The notes under the pieces: generated by a model
Database searches by the model: none
The model's input: only the letters and a program-made list of their open reading frames with translations
Told to the model about the DNA's origin: nothing
Made by a program: the position numbers and the translations under genes
Shown here: positions 1-5,535 of the stretch, piece by piece
Position numbering within the stretch: the stretch's first letter is position 1
Layout of the letters: each line of letters begins with the position of its first letter
From: an uncultured Ignavibacteriota bacterium
Lineage (GTDB): Bacteria; Bacteroidota; Ignavibacteria; Tepidaquicellales; Tepidaquicellaceae
Assembly: GCA_937983305.1 (NCBI GenBank)
Contig: CALKAJ010000275.1
Span: 1 to 5,535, forward strand
Direction of reading: 5' to 3'
Length of the DNA: 5,535 bases

Positions 1-24
1 ATTTCCGGGAGTTAATTTAGCCAT
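1..24 (-). CDS. 5' end of an unidentified minus-strand gene, cut by the window edge
   Basis: On the minus strand an ATG at 24..22 opens a frame reading MAKLTPGN up to the first base of the window. Only eight codons are visible, so no family can be assigned. The start resembles the N-termini of peroxiredoxin/redoxin-type proteins, which often begin with a short Lys-Leu-x-x-Gly stretch before the Ala-Pro-Asp-Phe motif, but that is only a guess. No Shine-Dalgarno sequence precedes it; the leader is A/T-rich, as for the other starts here. It would be transcribed divergently from the gene starting at 192. Confidence 0.4.
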
Positions 25-191
25 ATATTATCTGTTCATGCAATATTATCAACATTCATTAATTAATCAATTCACAAAACTCTATTATTTCTTGTAAAAA
101 GCAGCGAAAATCCAATTCGGAAAATGTACAATATTTTAAGAAAAATTATGTTAACTTGTTAATATTGCTGTTTAAATATAAAATTAAATAG
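25..191. other. Divergent intergenic spacer, AT-rich
   Basis: This 167-base spacer separates the probable minus-strand start at 24 from the plus-strand ATG at 192, so it should contain promoters facing both ways. For the plus-strand gene, TAATATTG at 160-167 is one base from the Bacteroidota -7 consensus TAnnTTTG, but no TTG lies at the expected distance upstream. For the minus strand, the complement of 77-84 (GAGTTTTG) is also one base off. Neither is convincing. The palindrome ATTAATTAAT sits at 58-67. No ORF, RNA gene or terminator is seen. Confidence 0.5.
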
Positions 192-1652
192 ATGAAGATT
201 ATACTTAGTTTTTTTATTTTGATATATTTGTTATCATCTGAACAGAGCCCGGCTCAGGCAATTTCAAAGGAAAGAGCAGATAAGTTTCTTGAGTTTTCTC
301 TATTTGATAAGCACAGTGAGGAAGATTTTATTGACGGGGAAGAACTTAGAAAATCACGAAGACTTGGTATTACTTACGATGAGACAAAAATTAAATATTT
401 GATTGCTTATAACATTCCGGATGAAATAAAACCAAAAGTTAAATCCGGAGAAGTAAAATATAAATACAATATTTTGCCTTTAGAAAATAATTTTTCAAAA
501 TTAGAGCTGATTATTCCTGACTACGATTATAAGGTTGATTTCTACTTTAGTGGTGATTATTTAGTCTCTCCTTCTTTTTATTACTCTCAGGGTTGGAAAA
601 CTACGGAAAGCAGATTTTTTAAGTTTTATATCAGCACGCCGGAATTGATTAATGCCTATACCGCAGAAAGGCTTGATAATTTTGTATTAAAAATGAGTTC
701 GGTATTGGAATATTCAAAAGACGATTTGGCTTTGCTTGAAAAAGAAAAAATATTTTATTATTTCTGTAAAGATGATTTTGAAATAGAAAAACTAAGCGGT
801 TTTAAAACTTTAGGTATATATAATCTTGCTTCGGATTTGATTATTACAACATATAACTGTCATTACCATGAAATCTGTCATTTGTTGATGAACTATAAAA
901 TTAAAAACGTTCCACTGTTTAAACATCCTCTACTGCAAGGGGGATTTGCTGTTGCTTATGGCGGCAGAGGAGGTCGTGAGCCGGAAATAATGCATAATGT
1001 CGGAAATTTTATTATAAACTCGGAATTCATTAAAATACAGGATTTACTTACAAAAGACGATTTCTTGTCGGAAGACGCTTCAATCACATATCCCGCAGCC
1101 GGTATCATAAGCAAATATTTGGTTGATAATAAAGGATTCGATAATTATCTGAACTTATATAAGAAATACAGCTCAGGCAGAGAAAATATCAACAAAATCC
1201 GGATTGATGAAAAAGATTTATTTCAACAGGAAGATTTCAAGAATTATTCAAATTTATTATTTTCGGATTATTCAAAGTCGGTCAATTTTCAATATGACAT
1301 AATTGATGAAATAACAAAGCCCTCAATAATATCAAGCGAAGGCAGTTACTTATTTTTTGTCAAAGACCATATAAAATTATTTAGTAACGATATTTTTCCG
1401 GACTATATCAGCAAAAAATATGATGAACTTTTTAAAGATAAAAAATACGAAGGGGAAAAATATCTTGCTGTCGCAAACGAAAATGAAATTTCTATTTATA
1501 ATCTTTTTTCAAACAACCTTATTTTTAATTATGCGGTTTCTTTTTCAAATAACGGAGCACCAATACAAAAGAATAAGCACGGGTTATTTGTTGTAAAGGT
1601 AAATAAGAATATTTTCGATGAGGATATCAATAATTTATTTCTAAAATATTAA
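192..1652 (+). CDS. Exported HExxH protein, gluzincin-type (peptidase MA-like) fold, possibly inactive
   Basis: This 486-residue protein starts with a signal peptide: Lys at position 2, a hydrophobic run to about residue 15, and a likely signal peptidase I site after Ala-Gln-Ala (23). There is no lipobox Cys, so it is probably periplasmic or secreted. Residues 24-135 look beta-rich. The central region has HEICH at 226-230, a zinc-binding HExxH motif. A segment QGGFAVAYGG (249-258) follows at the place where M1-like gluzincins carry Glu-Gly-Phe-Ala. Residues 299-322 (TYPAAGIISKYLVD and on) match the helix that follows the active site in this superfamily. The third zinc ligand, normally the Glu before Gly-Phe-Ala, is Gly250 here (codon GGG at 939-941), so zinc binding or catalysis may be altered. 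Residues 375-486 form a further, probably beta-rich, domain I cannot identify. The gene stands alone and no Shine-Dalgarno precedes the ATG. The superfamily assignment is moderately sure; the substrate is unknown. Confidence 0.8.
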   Translation: MKIILSFFILIYLLSSEQSPAQAISKERADKFLEFSLFDKHSEEDFIDGEELRKSRRLGITYDETKIKYLIAYNIPDEIKPKVKSGEVKYKYNILPLENNFSKLELIIPDYDYKVDFYFSGDYLVSPSFYYSQGWKTTESRFFKFYISTPELINAYTAERLDNFVLKMSSVLEYSKDDLALLEKEKIFYYFCKDDFEIEKLSGFKTLGIYNLASDLIITTYNCHYHEICHLLMNYKIKNVPLFKHPLLQGGFAVAYGGRGGREPEIMHNVGNFIINSEFIKIQDLLTKDDFLSEDASITYPAAGIISKYLVDNKGFDNYLNLYKKYSSGRENINKIRIDEKDLFQQEDFKNYSNLLFSDYSKSVNFQYDIIDEITKPSIISSEGSYLFFVKDHIKLFSNDIFPDYISKKYDELFKDKKYEGEKYLAVANENEISIYNLFSNNLIFNYAVSFSNNGAPIQKNKHGLFVVKVNKNIFDEDINNLFLKY

Positions 1653-1717
1653 TTACGTAAAAACATTTGCAAAATAAATTCTTTCGGTTTTTGGAGATAA
1701 ATTTAAGAAGATGTAAA
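1653..1717. other. Convergent gap between two genes, no clear terminator
   Basis: The plus-strand HExxH gene and the minus-strand DUF2442 gene end tail to tail here. I looked for a GC-rich stem followed by a T-tract in either direction and found only A/T runs (for example TTTCGGTTTTTGG around 1683-1695) without a convincing stem. Confidence 0.4.
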
Positions 1718-1951
1718 TTATTTTTCGGCAATTTCTCTAAGGAAGTTTGGACAAAAATCATATCCGTTTGGCCAAGTTATACCGCCTCCGCTTTCAATCT
1801 CTACTAATTTAAAATAATCCTTATCGTTTAATTTCTGTGATATTCCTTCACTTATAAATTGCGAGAAATCAATTTCTTTTGAAAAACCATCTTTAAATTT
1901 AATCCTGATTTTATAATTATCTAAGACTTTTATTTCAATTACTTCATTCAT
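1718..1951 (-). CDS. DUF2442 domain protein (77 residues)
   Basis: From the ATG at 1951..1949 the product is 77 residues, beginning MNEVIEIKVLDNYKI and containing FKDGFSKEIDFSQF, then GGGITWPNGYDFCPNFL near the C-terminus. The DG in the second strand, the hydrophobic-Asp-hydrophobic step and the closing Trp-Pro-Asn-Gly-x-Asp-x-Cys-Pro are hallmarks of DUF2442 (PF10387), and the length fits a single-domain member. The frame stays open upstream to a TTG at 2005, which would add 18 residues (KLNFFTDIFW and on). I reject that start because the extension is outside the family domain and the TTG coincides with a candidate -33 promoter element. DUF2442 proteins often sit beside a DUF4160 partner in predicted toxin-antitoxin pairs; no such partner is visible on either side. 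The molecular function is not established. The gene lies downstream of the receptor but beyond its terminator, so it is probably transcribed on its own. Confidence 0.85.
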   Translation of the reverse strand: MNEVIEIKVLDNYKIRIKFKDGFSKEIDFSQFISEGISQKLNDKDYFKLVEIESGGGITWPNGYDFCPNFLREIAEK

Positions 1952-1971
1952 ATTCTTATTGAAATTTTTTA

Positions 1972-2005
1972 TCCAAAAGATATCGGTAAAAAAATTTAAT
2001 TTCAA
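1972..2005 (-). promoter_or_regulatory. Candidate Bacteroidota-type promoter for the DUF2442 gene
   Basis: On the minus strand, TTG (2005..2003) is followed after 20 bases by TATCTTTTG, which resembles the -33 TTG and -7 TAnnTTTG elements of the Bacteroidota primary sigma factor, with one extra base in the -7 box. Transcription would begin roughly 15-20 bases before the ATG at 1951. The match is imperfect and the region is AT-rich, so chance occurrence is possible. Confidence 0.3.
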
Positions 2006-2094
2006 CGAAATTAATATTTAATACTTAAGGTTAAATTTTTTGCGATTTAAGAAGTACTTTAGTCAAGCATATTCCTTCCATAAAATTCAAAATT

Positions 2095-2130
2095 AAAAAA
2101 GAAGCTGCCCTTTCGGACAGCTTCTTTTAA
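2095..2130 (-). terminator. Rho-independent terminator of the TonB-dependent receptor gene
   Basis: Read on the minus strand, GAAGCTGTCC and GGGCAGCTTC form a 10-bp stem (one U-G wobble) closed by a GAAA tetraloop. An A-tract before it and a run of six T after it extend the stem by A-T pairs. The wobble pair becomes a C-A mismatch in plus-strand RNA, and the plus-strand T-run is only four bases, so the element is built for minus-strand transcripts. It begins 26 bases after the receptor stop codon (2159..2157) and separates that gene from the DUF2442 gene. Confidence 0.92.
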
Positions 2131-2156
2131 ATCTGAATATTAAATAACGTATTTTA

Positions 2157-4661
2157 TCAGAGACCGATAGAGATATTAGCTCTGAAAGTTCTTCTTAATC
2201 CGGGAATTACACCGAATCTGTCTGATGAGCTGAAATGTTCTTTATCAAATACGTTGAATAATTGTAATGTTAATGTTCCTTTTACAAGTTTCTCGATAAT
2301 AAAGTTGTATCCTGCTGTTACGTCAAATAAGAATCTGGTTGGTAATTCATCTGTATAAGATGTTTTATATAACTCTCTGCTCTTTGAATCTAAGCCCATA
2401 TATTCTGCTTCTGTTCCGAAGAATGTACCTCCGTCAAGCATATAATCTTTAGCAAAATAGTTCATATCTATTGAACCAAAGAAACCGTAATTGTCATACA
2501 TCAAGCTTGCAGTTGTTATTAATTGTGGTCCGCTTGCTACAGGAGTTCCTTCTAATTGGTCGAAATAGAAAGTGTAAGATTTACCGTCAGCATCGAGTGC
2601 AGAAGTATTAAATATCTGTCTTACACCGTTGACAGTTTTGACTTCATCTAACACTTTTGTCCATTTGTTATCCATAAATGTGAACGAAGTTCTTAAACCA
2701 AATCCTTTAACGGGTAACCATTTATCGAATAATACACCGGCTTCAAATTCTATTCCTTTGTGCTCTGATGTACCAATTAATTCACTTCTGTAACCGTTTC
2801 TGTCATATCCGGGTTGTCCTGCTTTTGATACGTCGAGTATTCTTGCAGACTTATTGTCCCAAGTCATATAATAGCCATTCAACTTTGCCTGGAATATATC
2901 GTCAATCCATCCAAAACCTAATTCAAACTGATTTGATTTCTCGTCATCTACATCAGGATTTAATCTGCCCTGATTGTAATATACGCCTAAATCAACCATT
3001 CTTGAAACCATTGCAAAATTACCGAATAAATTAAAGTTCTTTGTTGCATTCCAGTTAAATCCGACCTTCGGCTGAATGAATCCTTTTGTTCTGTCTGCAT
3101 TTACTAAATCAAATTCGTACCATTTATTATTCGTACCTTTCATATAGAACTTGCCTGAATTCGGACCTTCATTTACTAATGCAAGCTGACTTACCTGTGA
3201 AGTGGTTAATTGTTTTCCGATAGCATTTTCACTCGGCATACTTTCTGTTAATTTATACTTATACCATGCATACTGTAATGAACCCATTATGTTCAATCCT
3301 ATTTTTTCGAATTCATAATTTCCTTGTGCATAGATAGTGAACTGAGGTGTTTCACCAAGATAATTTCTGTATTGAGTTCTGAATGTCGGGTCTTTATCAC
3401 CTGCAAGTTTCCATCCCGTTGGGAAGCCGATATCGCCTGCGGGTCCGTCTAAATCGCCCTGATATATTGTTCTTGTGAATGAACCTATCTTTCCTGCTGT
3501 ATCAACTGCAGCATAGGTCATAGCATTGGAGCTTGATTTTCCGAACAGATTTGTGAAATGACCGGGGTGATCTGCATGCCAGTATCTGAATTCGGCTCCG
3601 CCTGTGAACTTGAAGTTCTTTGCAAAGTCTTTTTGGTATGTTGCGAGGAAACCAACCTGGTCATGCAATGAATAGCTGATTCTCTGTAATGCGTTCTTTA
3701 AATAGACTGTATCTGCTATTCCAAGTGAAGTTACATATCCATCAGGTCCTAAAAGAGAAGTAGTTACAGTATCTATTGTATAACCAAAGCCGGTGAATGT
3801 TGCACCTTTTTTTGTGGCAAATAGTGTTCCGCTGCCTGTAATACTGGAACCGCCGCCCCTTCCTGTTGAATAGAATAATGTTGCTTTTAGAAGTGAATTA
3901 TCTTTGAATGTATTATTAAAGTGTAATTCAAGCTGAGGTTTGTGGAAGAAGTTGTGTGATAAATTTACAAATTCATCGTCAACAAGTTCTCTTGAATTAT
4001 CGTCTAAACCGTAATTCGGTGCACCGGTTGTTTTATTTACGGGTAACTGGTCAACTATTGATTTTGGTAAGAATGGAGCAGAGTTAGCTTTCATCCCATA
4101 TTTTTTGAAAAATGCTGCAGTATTACTATAAGAATATCCGTGTACCTGAGGTGCTCCGTGTAACACGAGATTAATACTTTGATTTGCAGACGGATAAAAT
4201 CCAATTGAAGTATAATAATTTAATCCTTCATATCTGCCGCTGTATCTGTTACCTTCAGCAATTTTTCTGTCAACATTTAATGTTGCGGCAAATTTTCCGC
4301 CTAATAATCCTGATGTGCCGCTAAATCCATATAAACTGTTTTTCGGATCACCCATTGTTCCGTTTATTCTGAAGCCGCGAACTAAGCTGGGGTTTTGTGT
4401 TAAGATATTGAAAGAACCACCAAATGAACCGGAACCGTATAATGATGAACCGGCACCTCTTTGAATCTGTACTGATGAAGCATTAGATGAAACTGAGCCC
4501 CAGTTTGACCAATATACTGAATTGGATTCAGGGTCGTTTGTGGGGATACCGTTAATTAAAACCTGTACATAGTTTTGGCTGAATCCGCGGATTAATAATC
4601 TCGCTTCGCCGTTTCCAACACCATCTGAAGAATATGCATAAAAACCCGGAACGTTTTTCAA
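2157..4661 (-). CDS. C-terminal part of TonB-dependent receptor: most of plug plus whole beta-barrel
   Basis: This 834-codon open stretch follows the internal stop after one codon. Its nominal first codon is TTG (4661..4659), which is really an internal leucine of the receptor; there is no ATG or ribosome-binding site at its head and no signal peptide. Counting from that TTG, residues 1-91 are plug domain, with the conserved RGF (25-27), NGIPTNDPE (37-45) and QRGAGSSLYGSGSFGG (67-82). The rest is beta-barrel, ending with LFNVFDKEHF and the final strand TFRANISIGL, typical of the last strands of this family except that the last residue is Leu rather than an aromatic. If made by reinitiation it would lack export and TonB contact, so it is unlikely to work alone. 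Family assignment is very sure; its status as a separate gene is doubtful. Ligand unknown. Confidence 0.85.
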   Translation of the reverse strand: MKNVPGFYAYSSDGVGNGEARLLIRGFSQNYVQVLINGIPTNDPESNSVYWSNWGSVSSNASSVQIQRGAGSSLYGSGSFGGSFNILTQNPSLVRGFRINGTMGDPKNSLYGFSGTSGLLGGKFAATLNVDRKIAEGNRYSGRYEGLNYYTSIGFYPSANQSINLVLHGAPQVHGYSYSNTAAFFKKYGMKANSAPFLPKSIVDQLPVNKTTGAPNYGLDDNSRELVDDEFVNLSHNFFHKPQLELHFNNTFKDNSLLKATLFYSTGRGGGSSITGSGTLFATKKGATFTGFGYTIDTVTTSLLGPDGYVTSLGIADTVYLKNALQRISYSLHDQVGFLATYQKDFAKNFKFTGGAEFRYWHADHPGHFTNLFGKSSSNAMTYAAVDTAGKIGSFTRTIYQGDLDGPAGDIGFPTGWKLAGDKDPTFRTQYRNYLGETPQFTIYAQGNYEFEKIGLNIMGSLQYAWYKYKLTESMPSENAIGKQLTTSQVSQLALVNEGPNSGKFYMKGTNNKWYEFDLVNADRTKGFIQPKVGFNWNATKNFNLFGNFAMVSRMVDLGVYYNQGRLNPDVDDEKSNQFELGFGWIDDIFQAKLNGYYMTWDNKSARILDVSKAGQPGYDRNGYRSELIGTSEHKGIEFEAGVLFDKWLPVKGFGLRTSFTFMDNKWTKVLDEVKTVNGVRQIFNTSALDADGKSYTFYFDQLEGTPVASGPQLITTASLMYDNYGFFGSIDMNYFAKDYMLDGGTFFGTEAEYMGLDSKSRELYKTSYTDELPTRFLFDVTAGYNFIIEKLVKGTLTLQLFNVFDKEHFSSSDRFGVIPGLRRTFRANISIGL

Positions 4662-4664
4662 TAA

Positions 4665-5096
4665 TTATGGTGCATCCTGTCCCGCTCTTCTTTCTTCAAG
4701 AAGCTTTGAATCAATGTTTGTAAATGCAACCGGTGTTTGTCTGTCAATTGCACGGTTGATTTCAATTACATCTGTTGTGATACCTGATGATTTCATTTCA
4801 ATTGGGAAATTCATATCACTGCTGATTACTACCTGGATTATGTAGTCTTCATAACCGATATGATTTACCTTTAAGGTATAATTACCTTTTGGAACTTTTG
4901 TTAATGTAAACTCGCCGTTTGCATCAGCTGTTGCATTGATCGTAGTAGGTACTAATGATACAGCCGCGCCGTTCAGGGGTTCACCGTTTACCGAACTTGT
5001 AATTTTTCCGGTAATAGTATATTGCTGAGCATACGCAAAATTAACACTCAGGCAAAATACAAGAGATAAGAAAAGAAACTGAAATAGTTTTTTCAT
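4665..5096 (-). CDS. N-terminal fragment of TonB-dependent receptor: signal peptide and CarboxypepD_reg-like domain
   Basis: The ATG at 5096 opens a 143-residue product. Residues 1-23 form a clear signal peptide (Lys-Lys at 2-3, hydrophobic core, cleavage after Ala-Tyr-Ala, mature start Gln-Gln). Residues 26-102 are a carboxypeptidase-regulatory-like, beta-sandwich domain: ITGKITSSVNGEPLNGAAV, then DANGEFTLTKVPKGNYTLKV and IGYEDY, the usual PF13715-type pattern. TDVIEI (108-113) lies where the TonB box is expected, and TPVAFTNIDSKLLEERRAGQDAP is the start of the plug domain, which breaks off at the TAA. As it stands the product would be a small periplasmic protein without a barrel. The frame continues directly into the stretch beginning at 4664, so this is the 5' part of the same gene and not an independent one. 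Confidence 0.88.
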   Translation of the reverse strand: MKKLFQFLFLSLVFCLSVNFAYAQQYTITGKITSSVNGEPLNGAAVSLVPTTINATADANGEFTLTKVPKGNYTLKVNHIGYEDYIIQVVISSDMNFPIEMKSSGITTDVIEINRAIDRQTPVAFTNIDSKLLEERRAGQDAP

Positions 5097-5141
5097 ACCA
5101 TTCGTTTTGGTTTAAGTTAAAATAATGTTTATTAAGCAAAG

Positions 5142-5154
5142 ATGAGAAACTCAT
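5142..5154. promoter_or_regulatory. Short inverted repeat ATGAG-AAA-CTCAT, possible operator
   Basis: Two perfect 5-base arms flank a 3-base centre. The element overlaps the candidate -7 box of the receptor gene (5144..5137), where a repressor could act. At this length and base composition it may well be chance; no regulator family is implied. Confidence 0.2.
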
Positions 5155-5177
5155 TTTACCAATTAGTTAAGGAGATG

Positions 5178-5211
5178 TTACAAAATAGTAAATTTTTTTA
5201 ACTTTTTGTAA
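5178..5211. repeat. 8-base perfect inverted repeat TTACAAAA ... TTTTGTAA
   Basis: The arms are at 5178-5185 and 5204-5211 with an 18-base spacer. It lies upstream of both divergent genes. It is made almost wholly of A and T, so the stem would be weak and chance is a real alternative. Confidence 0.25.
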
Positions 5212-5268
5212 ATAAAAATTTTGTCTCTTTTATAGTTTTTATTTGCTTTTTATTTCATAAACTTGTAT

Positions 5269-5535
5269 ATGACTTATATCTTAATATTAGTTTTTTTCGG
5301 GGCTTTTTTAGCTCCATTAATATACAGATACCTGAACAGAATTTCGGGATGGGTGCTTGCACTTTTCCCGCTTTCTGCATTTATTTACCTGATTTATAAT
5401 ATTGATATAACTTCTAATGGAGGGCACTTTACAGAGGAATTTCTATGGTTTGAGAGTTTAAACGTTAATATTCTTTTTTATGTTGACGGATTGAGTTTAC
5501 TCTTTGGAATGATTATCACTTTATTTGGTGCTCTT
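5269..5535 (+). CDS. mrpA: Mrp-type Na+/H+ antiporter subunit A (MrpA/MnhA), N-terminal part, cut by window end
   Basis: An ATG at 5269 opens a frame of 89 codons that is still open at the last base. The product begins MTYILILVFFGAFLAPLIYR. Residues 3-22 and about 26-46 (WVLALFPLSAFIYLIYNI) are membrane helices. A loop ending in FLWFESLNVNILFYVDGLSLLF, and the start of a third helix (about 74-89), follow. The order helix, GWVLAL helix, Trp-x-x-Ser-Leu-x-(hydrophobic) and Asp-Gly-Leu-Ser-Leu-Leu-Phe is the classic N-terminus of MrpA, a large inner-membrane protein related to NuoL that works with MrpB-G to exchange Na+ for H+. The Asp-Gly-Leu-Ser motif also occurs in NuoL and related hydrogenase subunits, so a relative cannot be excluded from 89 residues; the GWVLAL part favours MrpA. 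Other mrp genes would be expected beyond the window. No Shine-Dalgarno is present. Confidence 0.8.
   Translation, partial: MTYILILVFFGAFLAPLIYRYLNRISGWVLALFPLSAFIYLIYNIDITSNGGHFTEEFLWFESLNVNILFYVDGLSLLFGMIITLFGAL

Larger units (their letters stand above)
2157..5096 (-). pseudogene. TonB-dependent outer-membrane receptor interrupted by one in-frame TAA
   Basis: This is the complete gene. From the ATG at 5096 to the TGA at 2157 the frame runs for 979 codons with a single internal stop, TAA at 4667..4665 (codon 144). Around it the reading is GQDAP-stop-LLKNVPGFYAY, while intact relatives read Gly-Gln-Asp-x-Pro-x-Leu-Leu continuously, so the stop replaces one residue of the plug domain. Domains in order: signal peptide (1-23), CarboxypepD_reg-like domain (about 26-102), TonB-box region (about 107-115), plug (about 115-236, split by the stop), and 22-strand type beta-barrel (about 240-979). 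Such receptors import ligands across the outer membrane using TonB-ExbBD energy. No SusD partner or cofactor gene identifies the ligand. The remaining codons show no further damage, which points to a recent nonsense mutation or a base-call error. One change from GAA, CAA, AAA, TTA, TCA, TAT or TAC would produce this TAA. Confidence 0.9.
5097..5268. other. Divergent promoter region between receptor gene and mrpA-like gene
   Basis: This 172-base AT-rich spacer must carry the promoters of both neighbours. For the minus-strand receptor, CATCTTTG (5144..5137) is one base from the -7 consensus TAnnTTTG and would give a leader of about 35 bases, but the nearest upstream TTG is only 15 bases away instead of about 20. 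For the plus-strand gene, TTTATTTG at 5238-5245 is also one base off. No Shine-Dalgarno precedes either ATG. The inverted repeats at 5142-5154 and 5178-5211 lie inside. No small ORF or RNA gene is seen. Confidence 0.5.

Noticed and set aside
1952..2094. Possible DUF4160 remnant upstream of the DUF2442 gene.
   Set aside because: The parts of the minus strand I translated are interrupted by stops and show none of the DUF4160 pattern.
2095..2130. Bidirectional terminator serving the plus strand as well.
   Set aside because: The plus-strand gene ends over 400 bases earlier, the DUF2442 gene lies between on the other strand, and the plus-strand RNA form has a C-A mismatch and a short T-run.
2768..3034. 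An 88-codon open frame on the plus strand.
   Set aside because: It lies wholly antisense to the receptor barrel, whose coding frame is certain. The translation has no recognisable domain, so it is a shadow frame.
4659..4667. Programmed stop-codon readthrough, recoding or an alternative genetic code at the receptor TAA.
   Set aside because: TAA also ends the HExxH and DUF2442 genes, so it is a normal stop here. I see no recoding signal, and a simple substitution or base error explains the data better.
5186..5230. The T-runs as a terminator.
   Set aside because: There is no GC-bearing stem before them, and the position between two divergent starts makes a terminator unlikely.

Overview
The window is AT-rich and looks like a member of the Bacteroidota or the neighbouring Ignavibacteria/Kapabacteria lineage. 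The reasons are a TonB-dependent receptor with an N-terminal carboxypeptidase-regulatory-like domain, start codons preceded by A/T-rich leaders with no Shine-Dalgarno sequence, and possible TTG / TAnnTTTG promoter elements. This placement is an inference from gene style, because no marker gene is present.

Layout from left to right. Positions 1-24 hold the first eight codons of a minus-strand gene that runs off the edge. A 167-base divergent spacer follows. At 192-1652 (+) lies an exported protein with an HEICH zinc-peptidase-like motif (gluzincin-type fold) whose usual third zinc-ligand glutamate appears to be replaced by glycine. A 65-base convergent gap leads to a small DUF2442 gene on the minus strand, best started at the ATG at 1951. 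At 2095-2130 is a strong rho-independent terminator oriented for the minus strand. It closes a long TonB-dependent receptor gene (2157-5096, -). A 172-base divergent spacer then leads to the 5' end of a probable mrpA/mnhA gene (5269 to the window end, +), the large membrane subunit of an Mrp-type Na+/H+ antiporter.

The most important observation is that the receptor gene is interrupted by one in-frame TAA at 4665-4667, inside the plug domain. The N-terminal piece (signal peptide, CarboxypepD_reg-like domain, TonB-box region, start of plug) and the C-terminal piece (rest of plug, complete beta-barrel) are in the same frame and separated by that codon alone. The second piece has no ATG at its head. 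This is one receptor gene with a nonsense mutation or a sequencing/assembly error, not two genes.

The genes do not form an obvious pathway. They are separate transcription units that alternate in strand: exported peptidase-like protein, DUF2442 protein, outer-membrane receptor, antiporter operon. I see no rRNA, tRNA, CRISPR array, insertion sequence or phage module, and no convincing evidence of a new multi-gene system. The points worth following are the receptor lesion and the altered zinc site of the HEICH protein.
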